DNA from: Deltaproteobacteria bacterium GWF2_42_12
GTDB taxonomy: Bacteria > Desulfobacterota > GWC2-55-46 > UBA9637
Length of the DNA stretch: 38,144 nucleotides
Direction: 5' to 3'
Assembly (NCBI GenBank): GCA_001797665.1
Contig: MGQA01000110.1
Coordinates: forward strand, 6,157-44,300
Shown here: positions 23,530-32,738 of the stretch, piece by piece
Layout: each line of letters starts with the position of its first letter
Numbering within the stretch: the stretch's first letter is position 1
Made by a program: the position numbers and the translations under genes
The notes under the pieces: generated by a model
The model's input: the letters and a program-made list of their open reading frames with translations, nothing else
Database searches by the model: none
Told to the model about the DNA's origin: nothing

Positions 23530-26211
23530 ATGGCATCTAAGAAATATGTCTATTTCTTCGGAGGCGGGAAGGCCGAAGGTAAAGGGAGCATGAAGGAACT
23601 ACTCGGGGGCAAGGGAGCAGGGCTTGCAGAGATGACTAATATCGGCCTGCCTGTGCCTGCCGGATTTACTATAACAACAGAGGTATGCGACCTTTATTAC
23701 AGGAGCAACAAAAAATGTCCGCCGGGGCTTGAGGCAGAGGTTGCAAAAAATATTGCGAGGCTTGAGAAGCTTGTTGGCAAAAGGCTTGGTGATAGCGAGG
23801 ACCCTCTGCTTATATCAGTGCGTTCAGGCGCGGCAAGGTCAATGCCAGGGATGATGGAAACGATATTGAACCTTGGGCTAAATGATAAATCTGTTGAGGG
23901 GCTTGCAAAAAAGACAAATAACCGCAGATTTACATTAGATGCCTACCGTCGGTTTATCGTTATGTATGGTTCAATCGCAATGCATATCCCGAGAGAGGAG
24001 TTTGAACAAGAACTTGAATGGATTAAGCATAACAGAACAAGGCAGAGGCTAAATAAAGGAAACAACAAAATTATTGATACAGATGTAAATGAACAGGAAC
24101 TTGAAGAGCTGATATCTTTGCTAAAGGCTGTCTATAAGAGGCATACCAAAAAGGACTTTCCTCAGGACCCCGAAGAGCAGCTTTGGGGCGCTATCAATGC
24201 TGTTTTTGGTTCGTGGATGGCTGAAAAGGCTGTTACATACCGCCGTGTTGAGAAGATTTCAGGGCTTCGCGGCACCGCAGTCAATTTGGTGCAGATGGTA
24301 TTCGGAAACAAAGGCGATACCTCGGGGACAGGCGTCTGTTTCACCAGAGACCCCAACACAGGGGAGAATATCTTCTATGGCGACCTGCTCATGAATGCCC
24401 AGGGAGAGGATGTTGTCGCGGGCATCCGCACGCCGCTTCATCTTAGCGACCTTAACAGGAGCATGCCTCGGATATATAAGCAGCTGTGCGATGTCCGAAA
24501 AAAACTCGAAAAGCATTACAGAGACATGCAGGATATAGAATTTACTGTTGAAAATGGCAGGCTTTACATTCTTCAATGCCGTTCCGGTAAACGGTCGCCA
24601 ACCGCAGCGTTCTGTATGGCAGTTGACATGGTAAAAGAAAAACTTATAACAAAAAAAGAGGCAATCCTGAGGATTACAGATAAAGAGATTGAAGGTCTTT
24701 TCTATCCCGTCATTGATCCAAATATTTCTTTTAGTGAATTGGAAAAATACCGCTTTGCACGAGGTATAGATGCTGTGCCGGGCGCTGCATGCGGCAAAGT
24801 TGTATTTACTGCAAAGGATGCAGAGGAGTGGGCAGTGCGAGGCGAGAAGGTAATCCTTGTCCGAAAAGAAACCAGCCCTGAAGATGTAGGCGGCATGCAT
24901 GCTGCACAGGGAATACTCACTGCTACAGGCGGCAAGACCTCTCATGCAGCAGTTGTTGCAAGGGGTTGGGGCAAGTGCTGTATAGTGGGATGCGAAGAGC
25001 TTGTTATAGATTATATTCATAAGACCGTTGTTGTGGGAAACAAGGTTCTTAGAGAGGGCAGTGAGATAACCATTAACGGTTCCACAGGCGAGGTGTTTCA
25101 GGGCAGCATGAATCTTATAAAGCCTGAGCTTCCACAGGCGTATTACACGCTTATGAAATGGGCTGACGAAGTAAGAAGATTACATGTCAGGACAAATGTT
25201 GACACGCCATATGACGCTGAAAATGCCATAAGGCTTGGCGCAGAAGGCATAGGTCTTTGCAGGACAGAACATATGTTCTTTGACACAGACGAGCGCCGTC
25301 TTGCCATACAGGAGATGATAGTTGCGGATGACCTTGAAACAAGAGAAATTGCGCTTGCAAAACTTCTTCCATTCCAGAGAGAGGATTTTAAAGGTATATT
25401 TAAGGCAATGGATGCAAAGCCTGTGACGATTCGGCTCATAGACCCGCCTTTGCATGAATTTGTGCCTCATACAGAGGGTGAGCAGAGGCATCTTGCAGAT
25501 AAGATAGGTGTTCCGTATGAACAAGTAAGGCGCCGTGTTGAAAGGCTTAAAGAGGCAAACCCAATGCTCGGACACAGGGGATGCCGCCTTTGCATTACCT
25601 ATCCTGAAATCCTTGAGATGCAGGTCCGGGCAATTATTGAGGCTGCGTGTGAGTGTGTTAAAGAAGGAATTAAAGTTCATCCTGAGATAATGCACCCGCT
25701 TGTAATAGACGGCAAGGAGTTAAAGATTCTTGAAACAAAGACCAGAGAGGTTGCTGAAAAGGTTATAAAGGAAAAAGCCGTTAAGATAAAATACCTTGTA
25801 GGCACAATGATAGAGGTGCCGAGGGCAGCCTTGCTTGCAGATAAGATTGCAGATGTCGCAGAATTCTTTTCATTTGGCACAAACGACCTTACTCAGATGA
25901 CCCTCGGTATGTCAAGGGACGATGCAGGAAGATTTTTGCCAGACTATGTGGACGAGAAAAAGGCAGGCATTTTAAAAAGCGACCCGTTCCAATCCCTTGA
26001 CCAGGAGGGCGTTGGCATGCTCATAAAGATTGCTATTGAAAGAGGAAGAAAGGCAAGAAGGGATTTAAAAATAGGCATCTGCGGTGAGCATGGCGGAGAC
26101 CCGGCTACTGTTGAATTCTGCCACAGGAATGGCTTTAACTATGTTTCATGCTCTCCATTTCGGGTGCCGATTGCGCGGCTTGCGGCTGCGCATGCGGCAC
26201 TGAAGAAGTAA
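23530..26211 (+). CDS. ppdK: Pyruvate, phosphate dikinase
   Basis: 893 residues, normal for PPDK. The N-terminal ATP-grasp part starts YVYFFGGGKAEGKGSMKELLGGKGAGLAEM, with the SVRSGAARSMPGMMETILNLG segment; the swivelling domain carries the phospho-histidine H472 in GGKTSHAAVVARGWGKCCIVG; the TIM-barrel PEP domain has GLCRTEHMFF, the NDLTQMTLGMSRDD motif and catalytic C851 in IGICGEHGGDP. It interconverts pyruvate, ATP and Pi with PEP, AMP and PPi. With porGDAB upstream it links acetyl-CoA, pyruvate and gluconeogenesis, or pyrophosphate-linked glycolysis. No strong ribosome site precedes ATG 23530. Every key residue is present. Confidence 0.97.
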   Translation: MASKKYVYFFGGGKAEGKGSMKELLGGKGAGLAEMTNIGLPVPAGFTITTEVCDLYYRSNKKCPPGLEAEVAKNIARLEKLVGKRLGDSEDPLLISVRSGAARSMPGMMETILNLGLNDKSVEGLAKKTNNRRFTLDAYRRFIVMYGSIAMHIPREEFEQELEWIKHNRTRQRLNKGNNKIIDTDVNEQELEELISLLKAVYKRHTKKDFPQDPEEQLWGAINAVFGSWMAEKAVTYRRVEKISGLRGTAVNLVQMVFGNKGDTSGTGVCFTRDPNTGENIFYGDLLMNAQGEDVVAGIRTPLHLSDLNRSMPRIYKQLCDVRKKLEKHYRDMQDIEFTVENGRLYILQCRSGKRSPTAAFCMAVDMVKEKLITKKEAILRITDKEIEGLFYPVIDPNISFSELEKYRFARGIDAVPGAACGKVVFTAKDAEEWAVRGEKVILVRKETSPEDVGGMHAAQGILTATGGKTSHAAVVARGWGKCCIVGCEELVIDYIHKTVVVGNKVLREGSEITINGSTGEVFQGSMNLIKPELPQAYYTLMKWADEVRRLHVRTNVDTPYDAENAIRLGAEGIGLCRTEHMFFDTDERRLAIQEMIVADDLETREIALAKLLPFQREDFKGIFKAMDAKPVTIRLIDPPLHEFVPHTEGEQRHLADKIGVPYEQVRRRVERLKEANPMLGHRGCRLCITYPEILEMQVRAIIEAACECVKEGIKVHPEIMHPLVIDGKELKILETKTREVAEKVIKEKAVKIKYLVGTMIEVPRAALLADKIADVAEFFSFGTNDLTQMTLGMSRDDAGRFLPDYVDEKKAGILKSDPFQSLDQEGVGMLIKIAIERGRKARRDLKIGICGEHGGDPATVEFCHRNGFNYVSCSPFRVPIARLAAAHAALKK

Positions 26212-26262
26212 AGAATGGCTGTTTGTTGAGAACACACCTTCTAAGCAACAGGGATATTAAGT

Positions 26263-27729
26263 ATGTATCCATCTCACGAATTCATTCCGGTAACCATTGA
26301 CAAAAGCCATATAATTACCATAGGCGAGAAGCTGTACGCAGAAAGCATTGAGTTTGTACGAGAGCTTGTAAATAATGCTTATGATGCAGATGCAACATTG
26401 GTAGAAATTATTGTTGCAGAGGATATGATTGAGATAAGGGATAATGGAAGCGGCATGGATGTTGAAGGACTTAAACAGTATTTTAATATCGGCTCGCAGC
26501 AGAAGTTTTATTCTCCAAAGTCGCCAATATACAGCAGGGACAGGATTGGCCAGTTCGGCATCGGCAAATTTGCAAGCCTTGCTGCGTGCAAGCGGTTTGA
26601 GGTGCTTACAAAGAAAGGAGAGTTTGTTGGTAGGGTTATCTTTGATAAGGAAGAGTGGGAGAAGACATCCGATATATGGCAGCTACCGCTTGAGATACTC
26701 TCTCCTGAGTTCAGGAAGCAGAATGGAACTACTGTTATCTTAATGGGGTTAGACAGGAAATTTGAACCGCATGATATTGAAGCAAAGATAATAGAAGGTA
26801 CGCCGATCAAGGCCCCTAATTTTAAGGTTAAAATAAATAACCATACAGTAACCCCTCGCAGCCTTTCAGGTCATAGAATTCCATTCCTTGAAGGAACTTC
26901 TTTTGGGCCTGTAACCGGAGAGATAATAATACTTCCTGAGACAGCCGTGACGGATACAGACCTTGGGATAGAGGTCAAGGTTAAACAGGTTACAATAAAA
27001 AGAGAACTCTTTGGCATGGAGACATGGGGCAAGGCGATGTCAAGGGTCAGGGGAGAGGTGAATGCAGATTTTCTTCCAATAACAAGCGACAGGACAGGTT
27101 TTATAAAGGACTCTGAAGAATACCGTGAGTTTCTGAGGATTATGGGGAAGGTGATGGAGGATGTAAAGACCTCCCTTCAGAAACTGACCATGAAAAAGGA
27201 AGGGAAAAAGGTAAGCCGCGCCCTGAAAGAAGCGCTTCAGAGAATATATAAAGCATTGGCAGCAAATCCTGATTTGTCGCCCTTTGGCGCAATCCCGGTC
27301 GGCGAAGAGATAAAGGGAATAGGCGGCGCTGCCTCAGTTTCACAGGAAAAGGAGAGGGGCGCAGAAGTTGAGATAAAAACCGAAGAAAAGGTTAAGACAG
27401 AGAAGAAGAGAAAGGAAAAGCCAAAGGTAAAACAGCTTACGCCCAATGCAATTATAAAGAGAATCAAGTTTGGAGAGACTGGCGTTTCATGCGTTATTGA
27501 TAGTTTTGGCGAAGACGGTGCAGAGGTCTTTTCAGAGGGGACCGTAATCTATATCAACAGAGACCATCCGCTCTATAAAAGGGAATCAGCAAAGATTGAC
27601 ACGCATACCTTAAACCTCGCTCGGCTCATCACCCAGGAAATCGCACTTATGAAAAACCCCAGAAATCCGAGACAGGCATTTGAACGACAGAGCAAGCTCC
27701 TCAAAGATGCATTTGTTGACGGAAAGTAA
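26263..27729 (+). CDS. GHKL (HSP90/MutL-like) ATPase of unknown function
   Basis: 488 residues. The N-terminal Bergerat fold is complete: the N-box E34-x3-N38-x2-D41-A42, the G1 box D60-N-G-S-G-M65, and the lid/G2 box G96-Q-F-G-I-G-K-F-A-S. A second domain follows at about 195-325 with a VNADFLPITSDRTGFIKDSEEY motif, as in the S5-like transducer of HSP90 and related ATPases. A Lys/Glu-rich linker lies at 358-398, and a conserved-looking C-terminal domain (VIYINRDHPLYKR, ...HTLNLARLITQEIALMKNP) is at about 405-488. There is no histidine-kinase H-box. It sits between ppdK and smc; a link to either is unproven. Comparison with MORC-, HtpG- and MutL-type proteins would decide. I do not know its role. 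Confidence 0.8.
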   Translation: MYPSHEFIPVTIDKSHIITIGEKLYAESIEFVRELVNNAYDADATLVEIIVAEDMIEIRDNGSGMDVEGLKQYFNIGSQQKFYSPKSPIYSRDRIGQFGIGKFASLAACKRFEVLTKKGEFVGRVIFDKEEWEKTSDIWQLPLEILSPEFRKQNGTTVILMGLDRKFEPHDIEAKIIEGTPIKAPNFKVKINNHTVTPRSLSGHRIPFLEGTSFGPVTGEIIILPETAVTDTDLGIEVKVKQVTIKRELFGMETWGKAMSRVRGEVNADFLPITSDRTGFIKDSEEYREFLRIMGKVMEDVKTSLQKLTMKKEGKKVSRALKEALQRIYKALAANPDLSPFGAIPVGEEIKGIGGAASVSQEKERGAEVEIKTEEKVKTEKKRKEKPKVKQLTPNAIIKRIKFGETGVSCVIDSFGEDGAEVFSEGTVIYINRDHPLYKRESAKIDTHTLNLARLITQEIALMKNPRNPRQAFERQSKLLKDAFVDGK

Positions 27730-27986
27730 TTTTTGACAAATCAAATAATAGAAAGATTTACATGGGATAGATATATCTACACAGGGGCTAACCGCAGGAT
27801 GCCCACTATATATAGTAGTATTAAGGATAAACTTACCCATCTTATTGTGTATTTTTTCCTTTACAAGGGATTAAAACTCTGATAGGATTTGCACAAAAAT
27901 GCCCCTTACCCTGCCCTCTCCCCGCAGGGGTGAGGATTAAGCTTGCCCTGAGCACAGCCGAAGGGGTGAGGGGGAAGGTGTTTTAG
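27730..27986 (+). repeat. 257-base gap with composite REP-like repeat before smc
   Basis: The first part holds a 12-bp palindrome ACTATATATAGT (27805-27816) and nothing coding. The second part, 27902-27980, is a C-rich/G-rich inverted element: CCCCTTACCCTGCCCTCTCC on the left, GGGGTGAGG twice on the right. It embeds GCTTGCCCTGAGCACAGCCG, which resembles a widespread bacterial repeat. Its last arm GGGGGAAGG (27970-27978) also provides the Shine-Dalgarno of smc. Confidence 0.6.
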
Positions 27987-30900
27987 ATGAAAATCAAAAA
28001 AATTGACATCCACGGCTTTAAATCCTTTGTAGACAAGACTTCTCTTCTATTTCCAAGGGGTGTTACTGGCATTGTGGGGCCCAATGGTTGCGGCAAGAGC
28101 AATATTGTTGATGCGATTAGGTGGGTGCTTGGCGAGCATAATCCCAGGCATTTGCGCGGCAAGCTTATGGAGGATGTTATATTCAATGGAAGCGAGTCAA
28201 GGAAACCCATAGGCATGGCAGAGGTTGCTCTCACGCTTTCGAATGATGAGGGCATTGCGCCGGCTGAATATGTGAATTTTACTGAGATAGAGATTGCGCG
28301 GAGGCTCTACCGCTCAGGCGAGAGCGAATATTACATCAACAAAGTGCAGTGCAGGCTCAAGGATATTGTTGACCTTTTTACAGACACGGGCATCGGCACA
28401 CGGGCATATTCAATAATTGAGCAGGGTCAGGTCGGCTGGCTTGTGAATGCAAAACCTGACGAAAGGCGCGCTCTTTTTGAAGAGGCTGCCGGCATCAATA
28501 AATACAAACACCGCAAGGATGCGGCTTTAAGAAGGCTTGAAGGAACAAAACAGAATCTTACGAGAGTGAATGATATTATCAGTGAAGTAAAGAGGCAGAT
28601 GAACTCCTTAAATCGCCAGGCCAAAAAGGCTGAACGATATAAAGCTATGAAAGAGGAGTTAAAAGGGTATGAATTGTTTGTAGCATCTGAGGAATATAAG
28701 GCGCTTAAGGAAAATAAGGCTGAGGCAGAAAAGAAACTGGTAGTTCTCAAAGAAAAGGACATTGAACTTTCTACAGCCATATCTCAGAAGCAAAGTAATC
28801 TCGAAGAGGCGAGGGTAAGATATTTGAAGGAAGAGATTGCTTTGAAAGAAATAAGGCAAAAGGTTTTTGAGATAGACAGTAATGTTAAGGGCAAGGAAAA
28901 AGAGCTTCAGGCCTCAGAGATGAGGACAGCGGAACTTAAAAGGAATGAGGAGAGGCTTGTAAAAGAAATAGATGGTTTGACCAGCCAGCAAAACGCCGTA
29001 GGTCAAGAGATAGATGCGCTCGATAATCATTTAAAGGAAATACAGACAGTTGTAGAGGCTGAAGAGGCAAGGCTGTTAACTGAAGAGACTCAACTGAAAG
29101 ATATGGCGACTATCCTTGTTCAAAAAGGTGAAAACCTTAAAGAAAAAAGGGAGCGACTCATAAATCTTTTAAACAGGACTGCTGAGATAAAAAACAATAT
29201 CGCAGGATATTTGAAAGATGAGGATAGCCTTTCTCTAAGATTAGGCAAGGCCTTGAGAGAGAAGGAGGAACTGGGAGTCAAAATTTCGGATTTTGAATTT
29301 CGGATTTCAGATTTGAAAAACAAAAAAGAGGCAGTAGAAAAAGGTAAAGATGATATAGAAAGAACACAGCTTTTGACCTCTGAGGAGCTTAAGGTATTGG
29401 AGGATAGCCTTGTAGAAAAGGAAAACAGGCTTAACAGTCTGAAAGAAGAACTTACTCACACATCTTCAAGATTGCATACGCTAAAAGAGCTTGAGAAAAA
29501 CTTTGAAGGCTTTAAAGAAGGTGTAAGGGCTATTATGCTTGCCCCTGAAAGTTTTAATCAGGGGCTCAATAAGAATGAAGATGATGGAGAATATAGACGC
29601 GTCCATGGTCTTGTGGCAGATGTGATTGAGACGTCTGCGCAGTATGAAAAGGCGGTTGAGGCTGTTCTGGGTGAGAGGCTTCAATATGTCATTGTGGAGA
29701 GCCATGATGCCGGAGTTCAAGCTGTTGAGTATTTGAAGACGCAGGCAAAAGGGAGGGGAAGCTTTGTGCCACTAAAAGGGGCACGGATAAAAAATAATGG
29801 TGAAAAGCCTGGACATGCTCATCCAAATACCGAAGAGCTGCTTGAGCATGTCAGAATAAAAGACGGTTATTATCCTATTGCCCAGTATCTTTTAGGAGAT
29901 GTGCTTTTGGTGCATAACTTAAATGACGCCATTGAACTGTGGAGGTCAAACGGCTTAGATAAAACATTTGTTACACTGGAAGGCGAGATGGTTGACCATC
30001 AAGGTGTTATTACAGGTGGTTATTCGAATGGGGCAGATGGTAACATACTCCGAAAGAGGAGAGAGATAAAAGACCTTTCTGCTGCCCTTTCAGATTTAGA
30101 AAGCAAGATTGCAGAAACATACAATGGGATAAAGAGTTTGAAATATAATATAGATACGAATCAGAGGAATCTGGATGGTTTGAAAAAAGACAGCCATTCT
30201 AAAGAAATAGAGCTTATAAATATTGAGGCGGAATTAAAAAGGGAAGAGGGAGAATTTGGTCGTTTGAATCAACAAATTGCGACTCTTGTCACAGAAGTCA
30301 GCGATATTGAAAGAGGGCAGAAGGAGGTATCTTCGAAAAAGGCTCAGCTTTTAAAAGACATGGAATCAGTTGAAAGAGAGCAGAAAGAAATAGAGACTAC
30401 AGTGCATACAGTCACAGATGAGGTATCGGCTCTTCAAAAGAAAAAGGAGGAACTTTCGAGCGTTGTTACAGATATAAAGGTTAAGCTTGCATCTTCAAAT
30501 GAGAGGCTTGAAGGCATTAAAGGCCAGATTGATGATAAAAAAAGATTTCTTGCCGAGATAAGTAATAGAATAGATGAAAAACAGGCAGAGATAGAAAACG
30601 GAAAATTGGAGATAGCTGGACATGAGCTTAAGGCGGCAGAAATAAAAGGCGGATTGGAAGAGGCTTTGAAAACGATGGATGTTGACCGCAGACAGGAAAT
30701 CAGGCAGGAAGAACAGCTTAATCAGACTATGACTGATGCAAATCAGCTTGAAGAGGCGCTTAGTGAAATTAAAAAGGATATTGCTCAGCTTCAGGAGGAA
30801 ATCAACTCGGTCAATCTTGATTTGAAAGAAATAGAATTAAATCTCGCACATCTTGCTGAGAGGATGGCAGAGCGTTATAGGGTTGCCATTGAGAGTTATA

Positions 30901-31574
30901 ATCCAACTGAAGAGATTAAAACTCTTGATAGAGGTGTAATAACAGAGAGAATGAATGAGCTTAAGACAAAGATAGCTGAGCTTGGCGAGGTTAGCATAGG
31001 CGCAATTGAGGAATACAGAGAGCTTGAGACAAGGCATCAGTTTCTGCTGGACCAGCAGGCAGACCTCAACAAGTCTGTTGAGAGCTTGCATAAGGTAATC
31101 AATCGGATAAACAGAACAACGAGACAACGTTTCAGAGAGACATTCGATGCAATCAATCTGAAATTTCAAGAAGTCTTCCCGAAATTTTTCCGGGGGGGCA
31201 AGGCAGAGCTGAGGCTTGTTGATGAAGGGGATTTGCTGGAATCAGGTATTGAGATTGTTGCTCAGCCGCCCGGTAAAAGACTTCAGAACATAAGCCTTCT
31301 ATCAGGTGGTGAGAAGGCCCTTACAGCCACTTCTCTGATATTTTCGATATTCTTAATCAAACCAAGCCCATTCTGTCTTTTAGACGAAGTAGATGCGCCT
31401 CTGGATGACGCCAATATAGACAGGTTCAACGGCTTTTTAAAAGAGATGGCCCAAAAGTCCCAGTTTCTTCTTATAACCCACAACAAGGGGACAATGGAGA
31501 TAGCTGATACACTTTTTGGCGTTACCATGGAAGAGGCTGGTGTGTCAAAGATTGTGTCAGTTCAATTGAATTAG
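27987..31574 (+). CDS. smc: Chromosome segregation SMC protein
   Basis: 1195 residues, full length. Walker A GPNGCGKS at 31-38, followed by IVDAIRWVLGE; Q-loop region GIGTRAYSIIEQGQVGWLV; two long coiled coils of about 165-495 and 670-1000; the hinge at about 510-660 (VHGLVADVIETSAQYEKAVEAVLGERLQYV...GGYSNG); ABC signature LSGGEKALTA with S1106 and Walker B with D1133-E1134. SMC with ScpAB compacts and segregates the chromosome. The first coiled coil contains a repeat-like direct duplication at 29282-29307 (residues 432-443). Start ATG 27987 uses a ribosome site inside a REP-like repeat. Confidence 0.97.
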   Translation: MKIKKIDIHGFKSFVDKTSLLFPRGVTGIVGPNGCGKSNIVDAIRWVLGEHNPRHLRGKLMEDVIFNGSESRKPIGMAEVALTLSNDEGIAPAEYVNFTEIEIARRLYRSGESEYYINKVQCRLKDIVDLFTDTGIGTRAYSIIEQGQVGWLVNAKPDERRALFEEAAGINKYKHRKDAALRRLEGTKQNLTRVNDIISEVKRQMNSLNRQAKKAERYKAMKEELKGYELFVASEEYKALKENKAEAEKKLVVLKEKDIELSTAISQKQSNLEEARVRYLKEEIALKEIRQKVFEIDSNVKGKEKELQASEMRTAELKRNEERLVKEIDGLTSQQNAVGQEIDALDNHLKEIQTVVEAEEARLLTEETQLKDMATILVQKGENLKEKRERLINLLNRTAEIKNNIAGYLKDEDSLSLRLGKALREKEELGVKISDFEFRISDLKNKKEAVEKGKDDIERTQLLTSEELKVLEDSLVEKENRLNSLKEELTHTSSRLHTLKELEKNFEGFKEGVRAIMLAPESFNQGLNKNEDDGEYRRVHGLVADVIETSAQYEKAVEAVLGERLQYVIVESHDAGVQAVEYLKTQAKGRGSFVPLKGARIKNNGEKPGHAHPNTEELLEHVRIKDGYYPIAQYLLGDVLLVHNLNDAIELWRSNGLDKTFVTLEGEMVDHQGVITGGYSNGADGNILRKRREIKDLSAALSDLESKIAETYNGIKSLKYNIDTNQRNLDGLKKDSHSKEIELINIEAELKREEGEFGRLNQQIATLVTEVSDIERGQKEVSSKKAQLLKDMESVEREQKEIETTVHTVTDEVSALQKKKEELSSVVTDIKVKLASSNERLEGIKGQIDDKKRFLAEISNRIDEKQAEIENGKLEIAGHELKAAEIKGGLEEALKTMDVDRRQEIRQEEQLNQTMTDANQLEEALSEIKKDIAQLQEEINSVNLDLKEIELNLAHLAERMAERYRVAIESYNPTEEIKTLDRGVITERMNELKTKIAELGEVSIGAIEEYRELETRHQFLLDQQADLNKSVESLHKVINRINRTTRQRFRETFDAINLKFQEVFPKFFRGGKAELRLVDEGDLLESGIEIVAQPPGKRLQNISLLSGGEKALTATSLIFSIFLIKPSPFCLLDEVDAPLDDANIDRFNGFLKEMAQKSQFLLITHNKGTMEIADTLFGVTMEEAGVSKIVSVQLN
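29282..29315 (+). repeat. Tandem 12-base repeat inside smc
   Basis: AATTTCGGATTT occurs at 29282-29293 and again at 29296-29307, followed by a third, degenerate TTCAGATTTG. It encodes KISDFEFRISDLK in the coiled coil, a periodic AT-rich peptide unlike the neighbouring Glu/Lys heptads. It looks like a translated intergenic-type repeat tolerated in frame. Confidence 0.6.
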
Positions 31575-31609
31575 AAAATATATCCTTTTTTAAAGATGGT
31601 GGTCTTACA

Positions 31610-32554
31610 GTGTGGTCAATCACTGTATTAATCTTTATTGCTGGCCTTATTGCGCTTTACTTTGGCGCTGACTGGCTTGTCAAGGGCGCATCACGCCTTG
31701 CAATCTCCCTGAATGTTCAGCCTGTTATTGTAGGTCTTACGGTCGTTGCCTTTGGTACATCACTACCTGAGTTAGTTGTGAGTTTTATAGGCGCACTCAG
31801 GGGTTTGTCAGACATTGCTTTGGGAAATATTGTTGGAAGCAATATTGCAAATATAGGCCTTATCCTTGGATTATCTGCACTTATATTTCCGCTTTCCGTT
31901 CACATGAAGCTCATCAAGTTTGAGACCCCTTTTATGATATTCGTAGCAATTTTGCTCTTTGTGGTTTCGATAAATGAGATAATTTCAAGATTAGACAGCA
32001 TTTTATTTGTTGTGGTATTTGCAGTTTATATTTTCTATACGATCACGATTTCCAAAAAAGAGGCTAAAGATGTTCAGAAGGAATACAAAGAATTTCTGCA
32101 AGGAAGGGGCAGTCTCATTAAGGATAGTACCCTTATTATCATTGGGCTTGCGGTGCTGATTCTTGGCGCAGAGATGCTGATAAGGTCTGCTGTTTCTATA
32201 GCGAGGGCAGCAGGCATTAGCGAATTAATTATAGGCATGACCATAGTTGCTGTTGGCACATCACTGCCTGAGCTTGCAACCTCCACAGTTGCTGCATTAA
32301 AAAAAGAGGCGGATATAAGCATTGGTAATATTGTTGGCAGCAACATATTTAATATACTGTTTATACTCGGCCTTACCGGGACGATACAGCCTATAGCAGT
32401 GAATCCAGATGCAGTAAAGCTTCATATGCCTATCATGATATTTTTTAGCCTCCTACTTTTCATATTTATGGGTAGAGGGGGTATATTAAGCCGTCCGAGA
32501 GGTGCGTTACTGTTAATTCTCTATGCAGCCTATGTGACCTCTCTGCTTAAATGA
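31610..32554 (+). CDS. CaCA-family Na+/Ca2+ (K+-independent) antiporter, YrbG-like
   Basis: 314 residues of mainly hydrophobic segments (about ten membrane helices) arranged as two inverted repeats. Each repeat has the alpha motif: GTSLPEL (49-55) with GNIVGSNIANIGLILGL, and GTSLPEL (216-222) with GNIVGSNIFNILFILGL. These are the ion-binding hallmarks of CaCA exchangers. The start is GTG 31610 (MWSITVLIFIAGL); no ATG fits better. It follows smc after 35 bases, so the two may be co-transcribed. In bacteria the usual activity is export of Ca2+ coupled to Na+ or H+; the exact ion is not decidable here. Confidence 0.92.
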   Translation: MWSITVLIFIAGLIALYFGADWLVKGASRLAISLNVQPVIVGLTVVAFGTSLPELVVSFIGALRGLSDIALGNIVGSNIANIGLILGLSALIFPLSVHMKLIKFETPFMIFVAILLFVVSINEIISRLDSILFVVVFAVYIFYTITISKKEAKDVQKEYKEFLQGRGSLIKDSTLIIIGLAVLILGAEMLIRSAVSIARAAGISELIIGMTIVAVGTSLPELATSTVAALKKEADISIGNIVGSNIFNILFILGLTGTIQPIAVNPDAVKLHMPIMIFFSLLLFIFMGRGGILSRPRGALLLILYAAYVTSLLK

Positions 32555-32624
32555 CACTGTCAAACATACCGCATAGATCTCATTTCCGCATCATTCCTAA
32601 CGTAATATTATCCTTAAATTTTTC

Positions 32625-32653
32625 TTGACAAATAAGTAAAGCAGGCATATAGT
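32625..32653 (+). promoter_or_regulatory. Strong sigma-70-type promoter of the mraZ operon
   Basis: TTGACA (32625-32630), exactly 17 bases, TATAGT (32648-32653). The -35 is perfect and the -10 differs from consensus in one base. Transcription would begin at about 32659-32661, right where the MraZ repeats start. It is the best promoter in the window. Confidence 0.85.
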
Positions 32654-32659
32654 CTCTGC

Positions 32660-32709
32660 CAAGTGGTATAAAGTGGTATAAAGTGGTATAGGTGTCTATA
32701 GAGTGGTAT
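32660..32709 (+). promoter_or_regulatory. MraZ operator: five 10-bp direct repeats
   Basis: The 10-base unit (A/C)AAGTGGTAT occurs three times almost perfectly (32660-32689), then a degenerate AGGTGTCTAT and AGAGTGGTAT. MraZ is known to bind tandem AAAGTG-type repeats upstream of its own gene in several bacteria. The array starts at the transcription start of the promoter just upstream, so autorepression is expected by steric hindrance. The repeat is seen; the binding is inferred from the family. Confidence 0.85.
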
Positions 32710-32738
32710 GGGATGACCAATAAGAAAGGGGCTAATCT

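Noticed and set aside
24259-25020. Long open frame on the minus strand within ppdK (about 250 codons)
   Set aside because: It lies antisense to a strongly conserved enzyme, has no ribosome site and has an odd Cys/His-rich composition with no domain; a shadow of ppdK codon usage.
27733-27765. Promoter TTGACA upstream of smc
   Set aside because: TTGACA is perfect, but no -10 hexamer stands at 16-18 bases; the nearest candidates are 19 or more away.
32660-32709. CRISPR-like or tandem repeat array
   Set aside because: Ten-base units without spacers in the mraZ leader are an MraZ operator, not a CRISPR. No CRISPR array is visible anywhere in the window.
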